Shown piece after piece: positions 35,472-47,452 of a stretch of DNA of 64,000 nt. Position numbers and translations under genes: made by a program. The stretch spans positions 500,422 through 564,421 of the forward strand of contig NC_052142.2 in assembly GCF_016086655.4 (NCBI RefSeq), in the 5' to 3' direction. Numbering within the stretch: position 1 is the first letter of the stretch; each line of letters starts with the position of its first letter. The notes beneath the pieces are model-generated. The model worked only from the letters and a program-made list of their open reading frames with translations. It was not told the origin of the DNA and searched no databases. This DNA comes from Lepeophtheirus salmonis (lineage: Eukaryota; Arthropoda; Copepoda; Siphonostomatoida; Caligidae).

Positions 35472-37211
35472 TCAATGATGAAGATGTTGTTCTTGATTGG
35501 GAGTTATATTATATTTGTTAAATGATGTTGTAGATGAAGACCCAAAAACGTAGCCCGAACCGTAGTGACTATATCTATAAGTGAAAAATGTACTAGTTGA
35601 TACCTTTAATGCACAACGAAATATATTTGAATTAGAGGTATACTTACTCGTTGCAGTCGGACCAAGGGATTTGAGTCTCATTTTTGGGATAAGATTCCCA
35701 ATTCTGATGAGGAATATAAGATGATGAAGATCCCATGGTGAAACCTGTAGAATAATTAGGTATACTTTGGATGGGTTCTGAATTTCCTGAATGAACATAA
35801 TTGGATCCATAAGCGGAACTGTAGTTCCATTCTTTTGAAACGGAAGCGTTTGACGGAACATTACAGTTATTTATTTGTGACTCAGGATTAATACTGCTGT
35901 TAATAAGGGGTAATACATTTTTAATGCCATTTGCCGATAAAGATTTGCGTAATCGTGCTCTACGATTACTAAACCAAACTTGAACGCGTGCTTCAGACAG
36001 CTTAGTGCTTTGTGCTAGTTCTTCACGAGTAAAAATATCTGGATATTGAGTTTTTTCAAAATATTTTTCCAATGCTTCAAGTTGATCGGCTGTAAAAGTT
36101 GTTCGAGATCTTCGAGTTTTCCTCTTTAGGGTTAAACCTGGTTCAGTATCGCAATCAGAGTCATCAGAATATTTTGATGAAAGATCACCTAATGATGCAT
36201 TTATAATACGATTAGTAAAGAAATATTTTAAAACAGGTTAAAGTAAATTCATTGACATTTATTAATGAGAAAAAAACTTACATGATCTTAATCAATTTAT
36301 TTTAATATTCAACTAATAAGTGAACTATTTATTATGATTGAATAATTTATTTGATTCGATAAGAAAATTAGATATTAGCATTGGCAATTTTATATTAACT
36401 AATTTAGAAAGATATTAGATGGTATTTAAAAACTAAACTTGGTTATGAATTTTAAAAAATCAGAGTAATAAATGTATTATAAACATATTTTCATTTAATA
36501 TGTGGTACAATTTTTTTTTTTTTTTGTAATATAGCAACTTAATTTTATGAAATATTCGTGCAGTTATTTCTTATAATATTCTATATTAATATCATTATTA
36601 ATAGTACAATTCTTACCTAATATATCATTAATACTGTGATTTGTTCTAAGATCTTCTGATGAATAACTAGACATTTCTCCGGATTTATCATCTTCAACTA
36701 AACCATAATCAGGGCAACTCTTTAAGATCTGGGATATTTTCGCAATACTCGGGGCATTTGACTTATTACAAAGCCCTTCTTCTTTTACTAATTTTTCTCG
36801 CACAGTCCAAGAAAATATTCCTGGACTATCACGACAATATTCTCTTATTTTATTTTCAATGAATGGAGGTACATCTTCCTGCATACCATGATTCTTAGGA
36901 CTATTGTTCTTAGCTTTAGAACCTCCTATAATTCCTGGGCGTATTGACCCTGTTTCTTGATATCTATTCAGAATTTTGGAAACACAACCGTGAGAAACTC
37001 GTAGTTGGCGCGAAATTACACAAGGCCGAACTCCGGCAGCTGCCATTTCAATTATTTTGAGTCGAATATGATTTGGTAGAGGACGACCATTTATAAATAC
37101 ACCTCCAAGTTGATTAACACGTCCTTGACCTATATAAATACGGCTGTATTTAAAGAATTATTGAAACATAGACTACCAACCTTGAAATGGATATCCAGAA
37201 AATAATGACAT
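35472..37211 (-). CDS. gsb: Pax3/7 (gooseberry/paired-type) transcription factor, four exons, 395 aa
   Basis: Exons on the minus strand: 37211-37181, 37129-36617, 36188-35648, 35574-35472. Introns are 51, 428 and 73 bp, all GT..AG, and phases agree (1, 1, 2). The start MSLFSGYPFQ leads into the paired domain (about residues 12-147: GQGRVNQLGGVFINGRPLPN, RPCVISRQLRVSHGCVSKIL). The octapeptide HSINDILG is split by intron 2 at residues 175-182. After an acidic SDDSDCDTEPGL comes the homeodomain at 206-265 (RRSRTTFTADQLEALE, YPDIFTREELAQ, ARVQVWFSNRRAR), with Ser at homeodomain position 50, diagnostic of Pax proteins. The tail is Ser/Asn/Tyr-rich and short. The linker between the two halves of the paired domain is about 11 residues longer than usual, and RARWRK reads RARLRK. 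The protein should bind DNA through both domains in segmentation or neural patterning; gooseberry, gooseberry-neuro and paired cannot be separated without a tree. Confidence 0.93.
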
Positions 37212-37381
37212 GACTTTTAATGTCTTTCACACAACTACACATATAATTTAACTGACAAAACATTTATTGCATAGTGTGAAGGGGAGGAGTAGGTCTCAGA
37301 TTTTGAAGGAGGGGACATTGCTCAGAGTTATTTTGATTGGACGATATTATTTAAGTCCGAAATACTATACACGCCGTACGA

Positions 37382-37389
37382 TTTTTATA
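37382..37389 (-). promoter_or_regulatory. Candidate TATA box of the Pax gene
   Basis: TATAAAAA on the minus strand, about 170 bases before the start codon. In AT-rich DNA such a match is weak evidence; its position is reasonable if the 5' UTR is about 140 bases and unspliced. Confidence 0.35.
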
Positions 37390-37689
37390 CTCATTTGAAT
37401 ACGAACGAAGGGAGTAAATACATTCAGGTATCTCTTGAATTTGCTGGTTGTCAAAACAACAATAATTTATTTATAATATTTACGGACTTTTTAATAATAA
37501 TTGTTACCAAAGTGATCATTTTTTTCATAAAACATGAATTAATAATAAGTAACTATTAAGGTTTTTTTTTAATATTCACCATTTTCTTAACCATATTTTT
37601 TGTCTGCATGAAATTATCTATTATTTCTAAGTTCATCGGATATTATAAAACATTAAAAATGAGTAGATGTAACTTTTGAAGAGACATAC

Positions 37690-38150
37690 CAATGTACTCA
37701 TCTAATATAAATAATGATGTAAATCTGTGAATTTTTAAGTTGGCCCGTTGTTTGGAATTGGTAATTTCAAGAGAGAATTTTCTTTTCCTCAAGGGTTGTA
37801 ATTATTATTTAATCCTTGAGTTGTAAACATAATTTCCTAAATAGATTCAATTTTATGAAAACCTGATTGAACATTCGTGTGTGAAAATAAAAGACAGAGC
37901 GTAACCCTGAGGATTTGTTGAGGAGTTTTAACTGTAAGTCCTTGTTGGAGTAATTCTGGCAAATGTCCTAGTTTATTACTTTTTTCTCCTTCCTCCTGAA
38001 GCTGATCTAATGAAACATCAATAGCATTATTCTTTATCTACTCTAAAACATTCTAATTATCAAGGATACCATGTTGATTTTCGATTTCTTTTTTTTTAGC
38101 ATATCCATAGTATACAGGAAATTCATCACTAAATATGAACGTTCCTTGAC
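37690..38150 (-). repeat. Dispersed hAT-left-end repeat, nearly full copy
   Basis: On the minus strand: TAGTGATGAATTTCCTGTAT, then AACATGGTATCCTTGATAAT, TTTCATTAGATCAGCTTCAG, and finally ACAACCCTTGAGGAAAAGAA, where the usual ATG is ATT. The following text (CCAATTCCAAACAACGGGCC) matches the coding start of the 30891-31255 copy. It lies upstream of the Pax promoter in the same orientation as that gene. Confidence 0.65.
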
Positions 38151-38885
38151 CCTTCCTTAGAGTTCTGATATCCCATATATATTCAGACATGGAAGGTACC
38201 TTTCCATTGGAAGATAGAGTAGAGCGGGTTAAGTAAATAATAAAGGAATGATAAATATACTAACACGAGCCTCAGCTTTTAAATATCAATAAGCAATGCT
38301 AAGAAATTGACTTGAAATATTGAATAGATAAATTAAAAATCTAGCACAACAAAGATGCAATGACAACTTTTATGTTTCTTAATATACATGATTCAATCAT
38401 TTAAAAAACAGAGATATTTTGACAGAAAAATTTATATTATTTTGAAGCTTGGGTAATTATTACACATCAACCTCCACAAATGGAAGTCACTCAACCCTCA
38501 CGAAATGATATTTGATACATAAGTTATATACTTTATGAAAAAATATTGTACCAAGTTTGAGCTTGCTAAATGAATGCAGGTCTTGGAACGCCCACCGGCA
38601 TAAGCTGCCATTTAGGACTTTTATTTAAGCCGTAGAACAAGAAAATGAGCGTTAAAACCTTCAGCCATGAAAAATATGGCATCTAAAGTCCTTTTTTTAA
38701 ATTACGATTTTAGAGTTTTGATTTAGAGCCATATTTCAGTTGAACTTTTAATTTTCTTATGGACTGTTTAATAAATAAGCAATGTCTGAAGATTTTCCAA
38801 AATTAAATTTAATTAAGTTGATTATCTGACTAATTGTAATAAGTAATCAAATTCCAAGAGACAAGGAGATTAAACTCAATTTAAA
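38151..38885. other. No recognisable gene
   Basis: AT-rich intergenic sequence, no motif. Confidence 0.4.
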
Positions 38886-38891
38886 TATGCT

Positions 38892-39285
38892 TCATATACC
38901 AGGTCAATAGTTATTATTCACCCATTTTAACACACAAAGTATTGAAGTCCATGGCAGGTGAATTAGGAAAAAAGTTTATTTGCATCAACAAGTTTAAACA
39001 CCGCTGGTGGGTACTTGTTCATCTTCCTGGTCATGTCAACAATTGAGAAATTCAGTTTTTTCTTATGACAGACTTCAGGCGGTTGACGGATACGGAAGAT
39101 TTCTTTCCTACTCCTGGAGGGTGTCTGAGGTAGTCCTCGTCCTTCAACCACATGGATACATTGTAAATCGTCTTCATCGAGGCCCTGTCTGCTCCCCGAT
39201 GGCCTTGCAGGACAATCCCGTCCATAAGAGCACTGCAATCTCAATCCTTCTTTCGTACGGTGTGGTCATGGTGGTGACTTGAACA
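38892..39285 (-). mobile_element. Deleted mariner-like element, copy 2
   Basis: Same layout as 24122-24515. Minus-strand code: TPYERRIEIAVLL, ADRASMKTIYNVSMWLKDED, then RIRQPPEV and NFSIVDMTRKMN, the paired helix-turn-helix region of mariner transposases, then FKLVDANKLF and directly NSPAMDFNTL near the other end. Both copies share the join, so the internal deletion predates their spread. Confidence 0.7.
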
Positions 39286-39289
39286 ATGT

Positions 39290-40715
39290 TTTTCTTAGCA
39301 ATGGACAGCATCCACAGCATTTTTCATGGTAACATTGTAAAAAAAACATTACTCTTAATCTCTCAAAATTTGCATAGTAGAGATGAGTAAAGAATAACAG
39401 TGGTCCCAGTATAATTTTGATTATTATGTAATGCAGATTTATTTTATCTAATGGACATGTTTATATTAAATGTCAGATTTTTTTCGCACAATCTTTTTTA
39501 TAGCTATTTTTTTTAATGTTTTTTAAGAAAATTAAAAGTTAAAGTGATTTTTTTTTACAGCAAATTTTGAAAATATAAGATAATGTTTATTTTTAGATTT
39601 TTTTATAATTAGGGATGGGCATCAAGCGAGTGCGAGTAAAACGCAGGAGCGAGACATATGGTACTATTAAATAAAGTTATGGTTTTGGAGGAAAGAATAT
39701 CACGTGATTCTGCAATAGAAAAGAGAATCTTTTATATTTCAAGCAACACTAAAACAGTTATTATAAAAAGTAGTCGAAATTTTCTAATTCGGGAATACTT
39801 GATTTACTTCGTGACACTCATCGAAAAAAACTTTTATATTTCTTTATTATAGATCTATTAACATTGAGATTTCTGAAATTTCTACCCTTATAGTCGCTAA
39901 TATGATATGTTTTACAATGATAAATCAAAAACTAATGGCTAACACTTTAGCCGTAGCAGTAACTTAGTAGTAAATTGATAAGTAATGTATATTTGTGATA
40001 TTTAGTTAAAAAAGTACAGGTAAAATAAAATAAAAACTGAAACAACGATGAATTATTACAAAAAATATTAATTAGAAAATTTTAATAAAGTTTATACTTA
40101 GAAAATCAAACAAATTAATGATGATAAATGATTCGACATAAGAGTTAATAATATTAAATATTACGAATGAATTCAAGAAATTTTTAGCGACAAATGTAAA
40201 TTATATATATACAAAATACAATTAGACAATTTTACAAATAAATAAATATACTAATTATTAATAGAAATCAAATCTGTCTTTTACTATCATACTTCAAATA
40301 CACTAAAAATACCTACAATTATCTTAAATAAATTGCACATCTACATTTCGAATCCATAGAGCATATTCAAGTGTGAATCCGAAGAAACGACGGATGTTAG
40401 ACAAAAACCTTGCACACAATTAGAACCTAAGACCCCCCCGCCCCATTTGAGACCATTCAGGTAGTTGTTCTTCGTTATTCATAAATCCAAATATAACTTC
40501 ACTAACAAAATCAGGGCTTACATTTTTGATGATAGAAAATAGAAGAACCGAAGTGTAGATTTTTCTACATGCATTTAAACTGCTTATGAACGTTATTTAG
40601 ATCACTTTTTGAAGTCCATAATCATGTCATCACAAACTATAGTGTCCTACCTAGGATTCTATATACGTCTAAAAATCCAGATTAACGAGATAATCCTTAT
40701 AAATATACATTTCAT
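39290..40715. other. No gene; left flank of the piggyBac element
   Basis: AT-rich. At 40298-40360 lies a segment (AATACACTAAAAATACCT to TTGCACATCTACATTTCG) repeated in direct orientation at about 43003-43075, on the far side of the piggyBac gene. TGTAGATTTTTCTACATGC at 40553 resembles short palindromes near both ends of the gene. Confidence 0.45.
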
Positions 40716-40720
40716 TTATC

Positions 40721-42733
40721 ATGGCGTCCCCACGTTCAAACAAGTCTCGCTCGTAAGTATTTATTAATTAATTACTCATCTGTTTGTCACTATTTTTTAT
40801 TTTTTAAATCACAACCATGTTCATAAATGTTATATCTGTGAAATTGGTTATTATTTTTTATATTTATACTTATGCAATTTAAACATAAGATTCGTCGAAA
40901 CTTTCTATGTAGAAATTTCTACATTTCGGCGTTATAGGCTATTTTATTCTTATTATTTTTATAATATTATTTTCTGATGTATGAATTCATTTTCTATCAA
41001 TAATTGCAATTAATAATGTAATTTATTATTATATTTTCACATATGAGGTTGAATACAGATGAAATCATTGAAATATTGGATAGGCTTGATAGTAATAATG
41101 ATATTATCATGGGATTTCCAGATGTCAATGATTTATCTGATGGCGATAGTGACAAGACTGATGAAGAAGCCATAGGAGATTCTGATCGTTTGAGTAGACT
41201 TCTTTTACAAGCCCCAGCTCATATTGAACAAGATGAAGATGTGGATGAGATGGAGGAAAATATACCTTCTAACTCAAAAAAGCATGCACGAAGACGTTGG
41301 CGGAAAGATTATAGAGAATGTCCTATTTCTCAATCAGTTATTACATTACCACCATCTAATGTAGCTATGTCATTAGATAAATGACATGACTATTTTGAAT
41401 TATTTTTTGACGAAGAGCTCCTATCTGAAATTGTTTTTCAAACAAATCTTTATGCATTTCAAAAAAATAAAAATCTTGATTTAACTATTAGTGAATTGAA
41501 AGTCTTCATAGGAGGATTACTTCTCTCTACGACATGCCCTTTACCCAATAAAAGAAAATACTGGTCATCAGAAGACAATGTCCCGAAACTCCTTGCAAAT
41601 AGTATGAGACGAGATCGCTTTATCGACATATTACACAATATTCACTTTCATGACAACACCCTAGAGACAAATGACCGAGCAAGTAAATTGAGGCCACTTA
41701 TAGATCACATTCAGAAAAAATTTATCGAACATGGTGGGTTTCCCGAACATCTAGCTATTGATGAAAGTATGATCCCTTACTTTGGCAAACATTTTGCAAA
41801 ACAATTTATTCGTGGTAGACCAATTAGATTTGGTTATAAGATGTGGGCAATGTGCTCAAAAGGAGGATACTTACATGGATTTGATCTTTATATGGGCAAA
41901 AATGATGAAACTCCAATTGATAACGTTGCAAAGATTGGATTAGGAGGGAATGTTGTTTTGAATCTAATAAAAAAGTCTAAACTTCCAGCAAATCATGGAC
42001 ATAAGATTTTTTTTGATAATTATTTTACAAACATATCTATGATGGAAGAATTAAAGACCCGAGGTTATCTTGCATCAGGAACTTGTAGAGACAATCGAAC
42101 AGAAAAATGCCCTATCTCAGAGAAGAACTGGATGAAAAATGAGCCACGAGGAGCTGTAGACCAAAGAATGAGTGATGATATTTTACTTATAAAATGGAAA
42201 GATAATAAAGAAGTGAGTATTGCTACCAATTTTGATTCCACCATTCTCAAGTCAACCAGGCGTTATATCCGAAACGAAAAAAAGTATAAACAAATTCAAC
42301 AGCCTGCCTGTTTTCAACAATATAATAGCCACATGGGATATGTTGACATTATGGACCAGGCCATTAGTACTTATAGAGTAAGGATACGTCAGAAAAATGG
42401 TGATGGCCAATATTTACATATCTGCTATCGGCTTCTGTAAACAATGCTTGCCAGCTAATGAAGACAAAAGGAACTCCACTAACGCACTACGAGTTTATTC
42501 AAGCCTTATCTCTTCATTATTGTAAATCTTTTGGACACTTAAGCTTACAGGGGCGAAAGAAGTTTTCCAAGCTATCAGAAGTAGCTAGATTCGATGGTAA
42601 AGATCATTTGATAAGATCCTGTGACCAAGCAAAGCTATGTAGGAAATGTAAGGGCAGAAACTCATTTATGTGCAAAAAATGCAACGTGGGTCTCCATCCA
42701 AAATGTTTTGAATGTTACCACACAAATTCATAA
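40721..42733 (+). pseudogene. piggyBac transposase gene, one intron, three lesions
   Basis: Exon 1 (40721-40752) encodes MASPRSNKSRS and ends at GTAAGT; the acceptor ATATGAG precedes 41048 and restores frame into LNTDEIIEILDRLDSNND. An acidic N-terminal region is followed by the DDE core: AIDESMIPYFGKH (first Asp 41760-41762), HKIFFDNYFTNISMM (second Asp at 42015) and HMGYVDIMDQAISTYRV (third region at 42345). The C-terminal zinc-binding region CRKCKGRNSFMCKKC..HPKCFECYH is intact. Lesions: TGA at 41382-41384 (DK-stop-HDYF), a frame change between about 42380 and 42395, and TGA for the middle Trp in KWWWP. Otherwise it is well preserved, so the insertion is likely young or recently decayed. 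piggyBac enzymes cut and paste at TTAA. Confidence 0.9.
40753..41047 (+). other. Intron of the piggyBac gene with inverted motif
   Basis: GTAAGT..AG, 295 bp. It holds ATGTAGAAATTTCTACAT (40907-40924), a perfect 18-base palindrome, followed by TTCGGCGTTATAGG; the same text is inverted after the stop codon (CCCTATAATGCCGAAATGC at about 42874-42892). Confidence 0.6.
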
Positions 42734-42873
42734 ATTGTATATTGTAACATTACCAAATATAATTCGGTTTTTGTATTTTTGGTTTATAAAAAAATGTGAA
42801 ATAAAGTTTTCACCATTTTGATTACTAAGAACATATAAGAAACAATTATACAAATCTTTTTTTTTTTTTTTAA

Positions 42874-43002
42874 CCCTATAATGCCGAAATGCAGATTTTT
42901 CTACATGGCAATATTTCTGCAATTATAATTGCGAATTGTCTGAAATTTTTTTAGTGAATACATTTAACTAAAAGAAACATCTGGTGTAACTTTATGGGTT
43001 AA
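42874..43002 (+). mobile_element. Candidate right end of the piggyBac element
   Basis: A TTAACCCTATAATGCC motif (42871) and, about 120 bases on, TTTATGGGTTAA ending at 43002, which has the GGG-TTAA form of a piggyBac right terminus. No matching TTAACCC left end was found upstream of 40721, so the pairing is unproven. Confidence 0.35.
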
Positions 43003-45384
43003 ATACACTAAAATAACTTATAATTATTATAAATAAATGTTTTATTATTGTAAATTGCACATCTACGTGTTCGAATCCATCAAAAATATGGAAACTCTAC
43101 AGATATTTTTTCCATGAGGTAAGACCGAAGCCAGATAGAGAAAATGGAAGAAAGATACTTATAATATGATTATTCATCTCAAGAGAGTTGATTCGACTCC
43201 TTTCTTGCGAAGGAGATTCACAGATTGCAACATTGAAGAGATCTATTCACGATGAGTAGGGAATTTCAAATACAATTAGTATTTACTTTATTTGAATTTG
43301 TACGAAGCACGGTATTAATAGAAATATTAATTATTACAAAGTATCACATCTTTATCGTTACATTGAAATAGTGAAAATTATTAAGATAATTTATTGAAGT
43401 ATTATAACGTTTCTAGCTGAAGTTATAGAATATACCTTACATTTTAATTTAAAAAATTGCATTTAAAAAATATCAATTTTGATTGATTTGTCTATTTTGT
43501 TTTAATATTTATAAGGGATTTTTATAAAATAAGCTATTTAGGTTGCGGACAATCAAAGATTTTGAACATGAAGCATTTACATACTTGTTTTAATCCCAAG
43601 ACATATTTAAAAAAAATTATATTAATATTTTTATTGTTGAAAAACATTAAAGAGTTTAATTTTTTTTTCACGGAATATAATTATAATTTTCCATATTCAA
43701 CAAAGACTTTGACAGCTTATTTTATAAAGATTTTAATAAATATTAAAACCAAATAGACCAAAAATCAATCAAAATTGCCTTTTTAAATGCATTTTTTTAA
43801 ATGTCAAGGTTTATTCTAAAACATCAGCTAGGATATAAATCATTTTGAAGAAAAAATAGAAAAGATATGTATATGTAAGATCCTTGTTTTTTTACTCGAT
43901 ATTTTATTGGTAAATTTTTTATTAATTGTAATCAAGATAAATTAAAAAATATTTAATTCTTCAAATGTTGAATGTTTGTTTTATTTAATTAGACTTTCAT
44001 CTAAAAATAAAGATTTGAAACATATATGATTATAGTAATTTGCCATATTATTGTTTAAGTCATTTTTTACGCTTATGACGAAATTAAAACTAAGATTAAT
44101 AAAACTGAAGTAAAAGTGTTTTGTATAATTTTTAAAGTGTTTTATTGATTCTTTCTTGTTCTAAACTAGAAGTTGATTTTTTTAGGCTAAAAATGATAAA
44201 AACAGCATTGTTCTTTTGAACCTTATAACTTATTCATCATTCACACTGATGAACATCGAAGTTTATATTATGAAAAATATTCAATGTTTAATTTAAAAAA
44301 ATACCTATAAAAATGCATCTCAAAGGGTTTTTGAACGATTTTGTATTTTTAAGTGATTTTATTTTCTATTAAGGTGTACTATCAAATAAATAACATTATT
44401 TTAATATTTTTAAGGTTTCAATGTAAATTTCATGACGTTGAACCATCTAATAAATAATAATAATTAATATCATAAAATAAATTGCTGTTTACAAATTAAG
44501 ATTAAATAATTATTAATTATATTTAATATATATAAATTCCAGAAATCGTGCATTATTTCCGATCTTGAATGATCCTTTCCATAGAAGGAGTCTACTATAA
44601 TTCTAAATTATGAGGCCTGATCAAATCTGATGCAAATATGCATCAAATCTATTTTACAAATTAAATAAGAACTTACTGACTAAACAATCATTTATTACTA
44701 TACAAACATAAAAGTTAAAATTATAGGTAGAACCTAATTTTCTCATTTGTTAATGAATATAGATGAGCATTTCTAAGAAATCCTTCCTTTGGTGGGAATT
44801 TATCAATCGATAAGTGATAACAATGAACATATTCAAGTGTTAAATGTATGAAGGGATCCATTCACTTTCTTATAAAAAAAAATTTATAAAATCCTTATAA
44901 AGGTTCTGACTCTTGAATATAAAACGAATATTATAAATTATGAACTACGACAATATGAAGTTATAACCATAAAACTCAAATATTTAACAATTTTAAGTTA
45001 GATGTGCTCTTAATTTGACAATTGGTAAAATATAAGACCATTCTTCGTTTATTACAACGTGAATAAAAGTTGACTTCTATGTTCTCCAAAAGTTAAGATT
45101 AAAAAAGGAAGATAGTGGGAATCGCAGGAGGATACATTTAACTTCATCTTAGATCATTAAAATGCTCCTATTGGAATTCAATTCCATAAAAGACGACGGT
45201 ATCCGAGGATGACTAACCAGACTTCATAAATTAGTTGAGTGAACTAACTCCTTTCATGAGATGTCTGGAAATTCCAATATCATGAATTAACGAAGAGATA
45301 CATTCACGATGAGTAGGTAATTTAAATATGTCAAATAAATGAATACTAATTTTAAAATTGGAGAAGGCGTACAAGAGGAGATAC
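43003..45384. other. No gene; old repeats
   Basis: Beside the direct repeat of 40298-40360 at the start, a segment at about 43185-43285 (ending TTCACGATGAGTAGGGAATT) resembles 45220-45345 (ending TTCACGATGAGTAGGTAATT), pointing to an old dispersed repeat. The rest is AT-rich and without motifs. Confidence 0.45.
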
Positions 45385-45392
45385 GACATGGG
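45385..45392. repeat. Target-site duplication, left (hAT copy C)
   Basis: GACATGGG, identical to 47445-47452. Confidence 0.88.
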
Positions 45393-47444
45393 TAATGGTG
45401 ATAATTTTGGTAAGAATAGAAAAGCGTGCGAGCAGAAGAGAAGAAATACTTATGGCATCATTGATTAAATAATATACATCTTCTTCTATCAATCAAGAAC
45501 GTCATCATTCCCGCCTTTATTATTCAATATTAATATAATATTAGATGGTGATAGTCGATAGAGAACTGAATAAAATGCCTAAAATAACGTCGCCTTCTGT
45601 CTATTTTGAAAATGGAGGCCCAGGAATTTTTGAATTAACCAGATGAGAAACAGATGGTTTGTCTGATTTGTCGAAATAAATGTTTTGGTCTCCTAAGAGA
45701 ATTAGAACCACTCATTATTCTCATCTCATATCAAGAGAATGGATATTCATCTAAAAAATCAAGTTAATGATGAATACATCAAGTCAGACTTTAACTCTGA
45801 TCTCACAAAGATGCTTATTGCATGTAATATAACCTTATCAATTCCTAACCATCTATATTCAAAAAATTTATGGAGAAATACACACGAGTAAACCTATCCC
45901 TTCCCGAGGAGCCATCATTAAATTAATGGAGGATATTGGTACTGATGTCATTTATAGAAATACATATAAAAATGTTTGGAGTCGTCCACACCAAATGACG
46001 ATCAAGTTATCAGTAAAAAGTATAAAATATTTACTAATTTCGAAATGAAACTCTGAATTTTGTACTATCTAACAGTAAGTATTCAATCTTTTTTTAAATC
46101 TAACCCTAAAATATGATTCTATTTTAGCTAAACATATCAAGAATTATGATACACAACTCATTAAATAGTAAAAACAACTGCTTAAATGGTCACAACAACG
46201 GGGGTAGTAGCTTTGGATGGTTCATAACTAGTTTGTCTGTGACTAGTTTCTTCACTTAAAGACTTGGGTATGATTATTAGGTTTTCCAATATTACATAGT
46301 CAATAAATATTACTTCTTTATCACTTAAGGCTTAGCTGTGGTTGATAGGCTCCGAGAAATGGTGTTCAGAAAACTCATAAAAGGCAAAAACAAGTGCTTA
46401 AATGGTCACAACAACGGGGGTAGTTGCATTGGGGGTAGCATTATAATTACCAATTGTGTATACATGTTGTTATATAAGCATAAATAGCGGAGAAAAAAAT
46501 CTTTTTTTTGATGCTCTTGATAAGGAGTAATATTGCCGGACATTACTACATAATTAGCTTTTGCTCTAAATCTTTACGATGTCATGTTAGAAAACTACAA
46601 TAAGTCAAGAATGGTTGCCTGAATTGTCTTATCAGTTAAATTTGACTGCATGGATTAACTTTTCTTTTTTTAGATAAATATGAAAGTGGGATTCTAAAAG
46701 CTGTTCTTACTAAGATTGGAAGAAGATATGGATTGAAATCTAACATTATTTTATGATTTACTTTATTAATAATAATTATTAAAATCTCATCGGTAGAAAT
46801 ATATCTATCCTGTGCACAATTGTATATGCAACTTGCACATAAGGAAAAAAGGTGATGATCTTGTTGATTAAACTCCACGTCTGGCTTGTATTTTGCAACC
46901 TCAAGTTATGACATATTGAACTGAATTCCGATGTTAGAAGAAGAAGATATTATTTGGATCAATCTATTATTTCAATATTCTGTATTTATAATTTATTGTT
47001 ATTATTAGTTATATGATTCTAATTGTTTAATTTTGTATATTTAACTTAAATGTATGATGGTTTATTTTTTAGTATGTAGATTATATTTCTTTGTAAACTT
47101 GGAACTTCAAATATATTTCGAAATACTCTACTTTGTCGTTTTATTAGTTATTTTTCTGAGAATATGGTTCACAATAAATTACTATTTCATGGAGTGTGAC
47201 GTTTCGAAATCTACTGTAACGGATAAAAATCGTCTAAGTCAATTATATGTATTATATCTTTATTAAACATTTTGCTAATAAATACTTTCTTTACACTCTC
47301 AAAAATCCTAATAAAGCAGGCAACTGATAAATACTGATGTGATTATCAGTGATAATCACATCAGTATTTTAAACAATGATACCATGTGGCTTTCTCCCCC
47401 CTGTCTCCTCGCACGCGTTTTTCTCTACAATATTATCAACTATA
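45393..47444 (+). mobile_element. hAT element copy C
   Basis: Ends TAATGGTGATAATTTTGG and, inverted, TATAGTTGATAATATTGTAG, flanked by a perfect 8-bp duplication (GACATGGG). About 2.05 kb. The BED-finger ORF at about 45610-45990 is broken by small deletions. Two internal tandem units (about 46160 and 46375). A 20-base palindromic insertion near the right end is absent from copy A. Confidence 0.9.
47329..47369. repeat. Perfect short palindrome in hAT copy C
   Basis: Arms 47329-47348 and 47350-47369 (second arm TGATAATCACATCAGTATTT) are exact inverse complements with a 1-base centre. Copy A has only the second arm at the corresponding place. Confidence 0.85.
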
Positions 47445-47452
47445 GACATGGG
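47445..47452. repeat. Target-site duplication, right (hAT copy C)
   Basis: GACATGGG, identical to 45385-45392. Confidence 0.88.

Noticed and set aside
35575..35861. Upstream part of the 129-codon minus-strand frame ending at 35472
   Set aside because: Overlaps exon 3 of the Pax gene in the wrong frame and then intron 3; only 35472-35574 is used as the last exon.
36564..36616. Continuation of the paired-domain frame to a stop at 36564
   Set aside because: A strong donor at 36616 and exact phase match to the next exon show this is intron; kept only as a possible retention product.
42065..42250. Minus-strand 61-codon frame
   Set aside because: Antisense shadow of the piggyBac gene.
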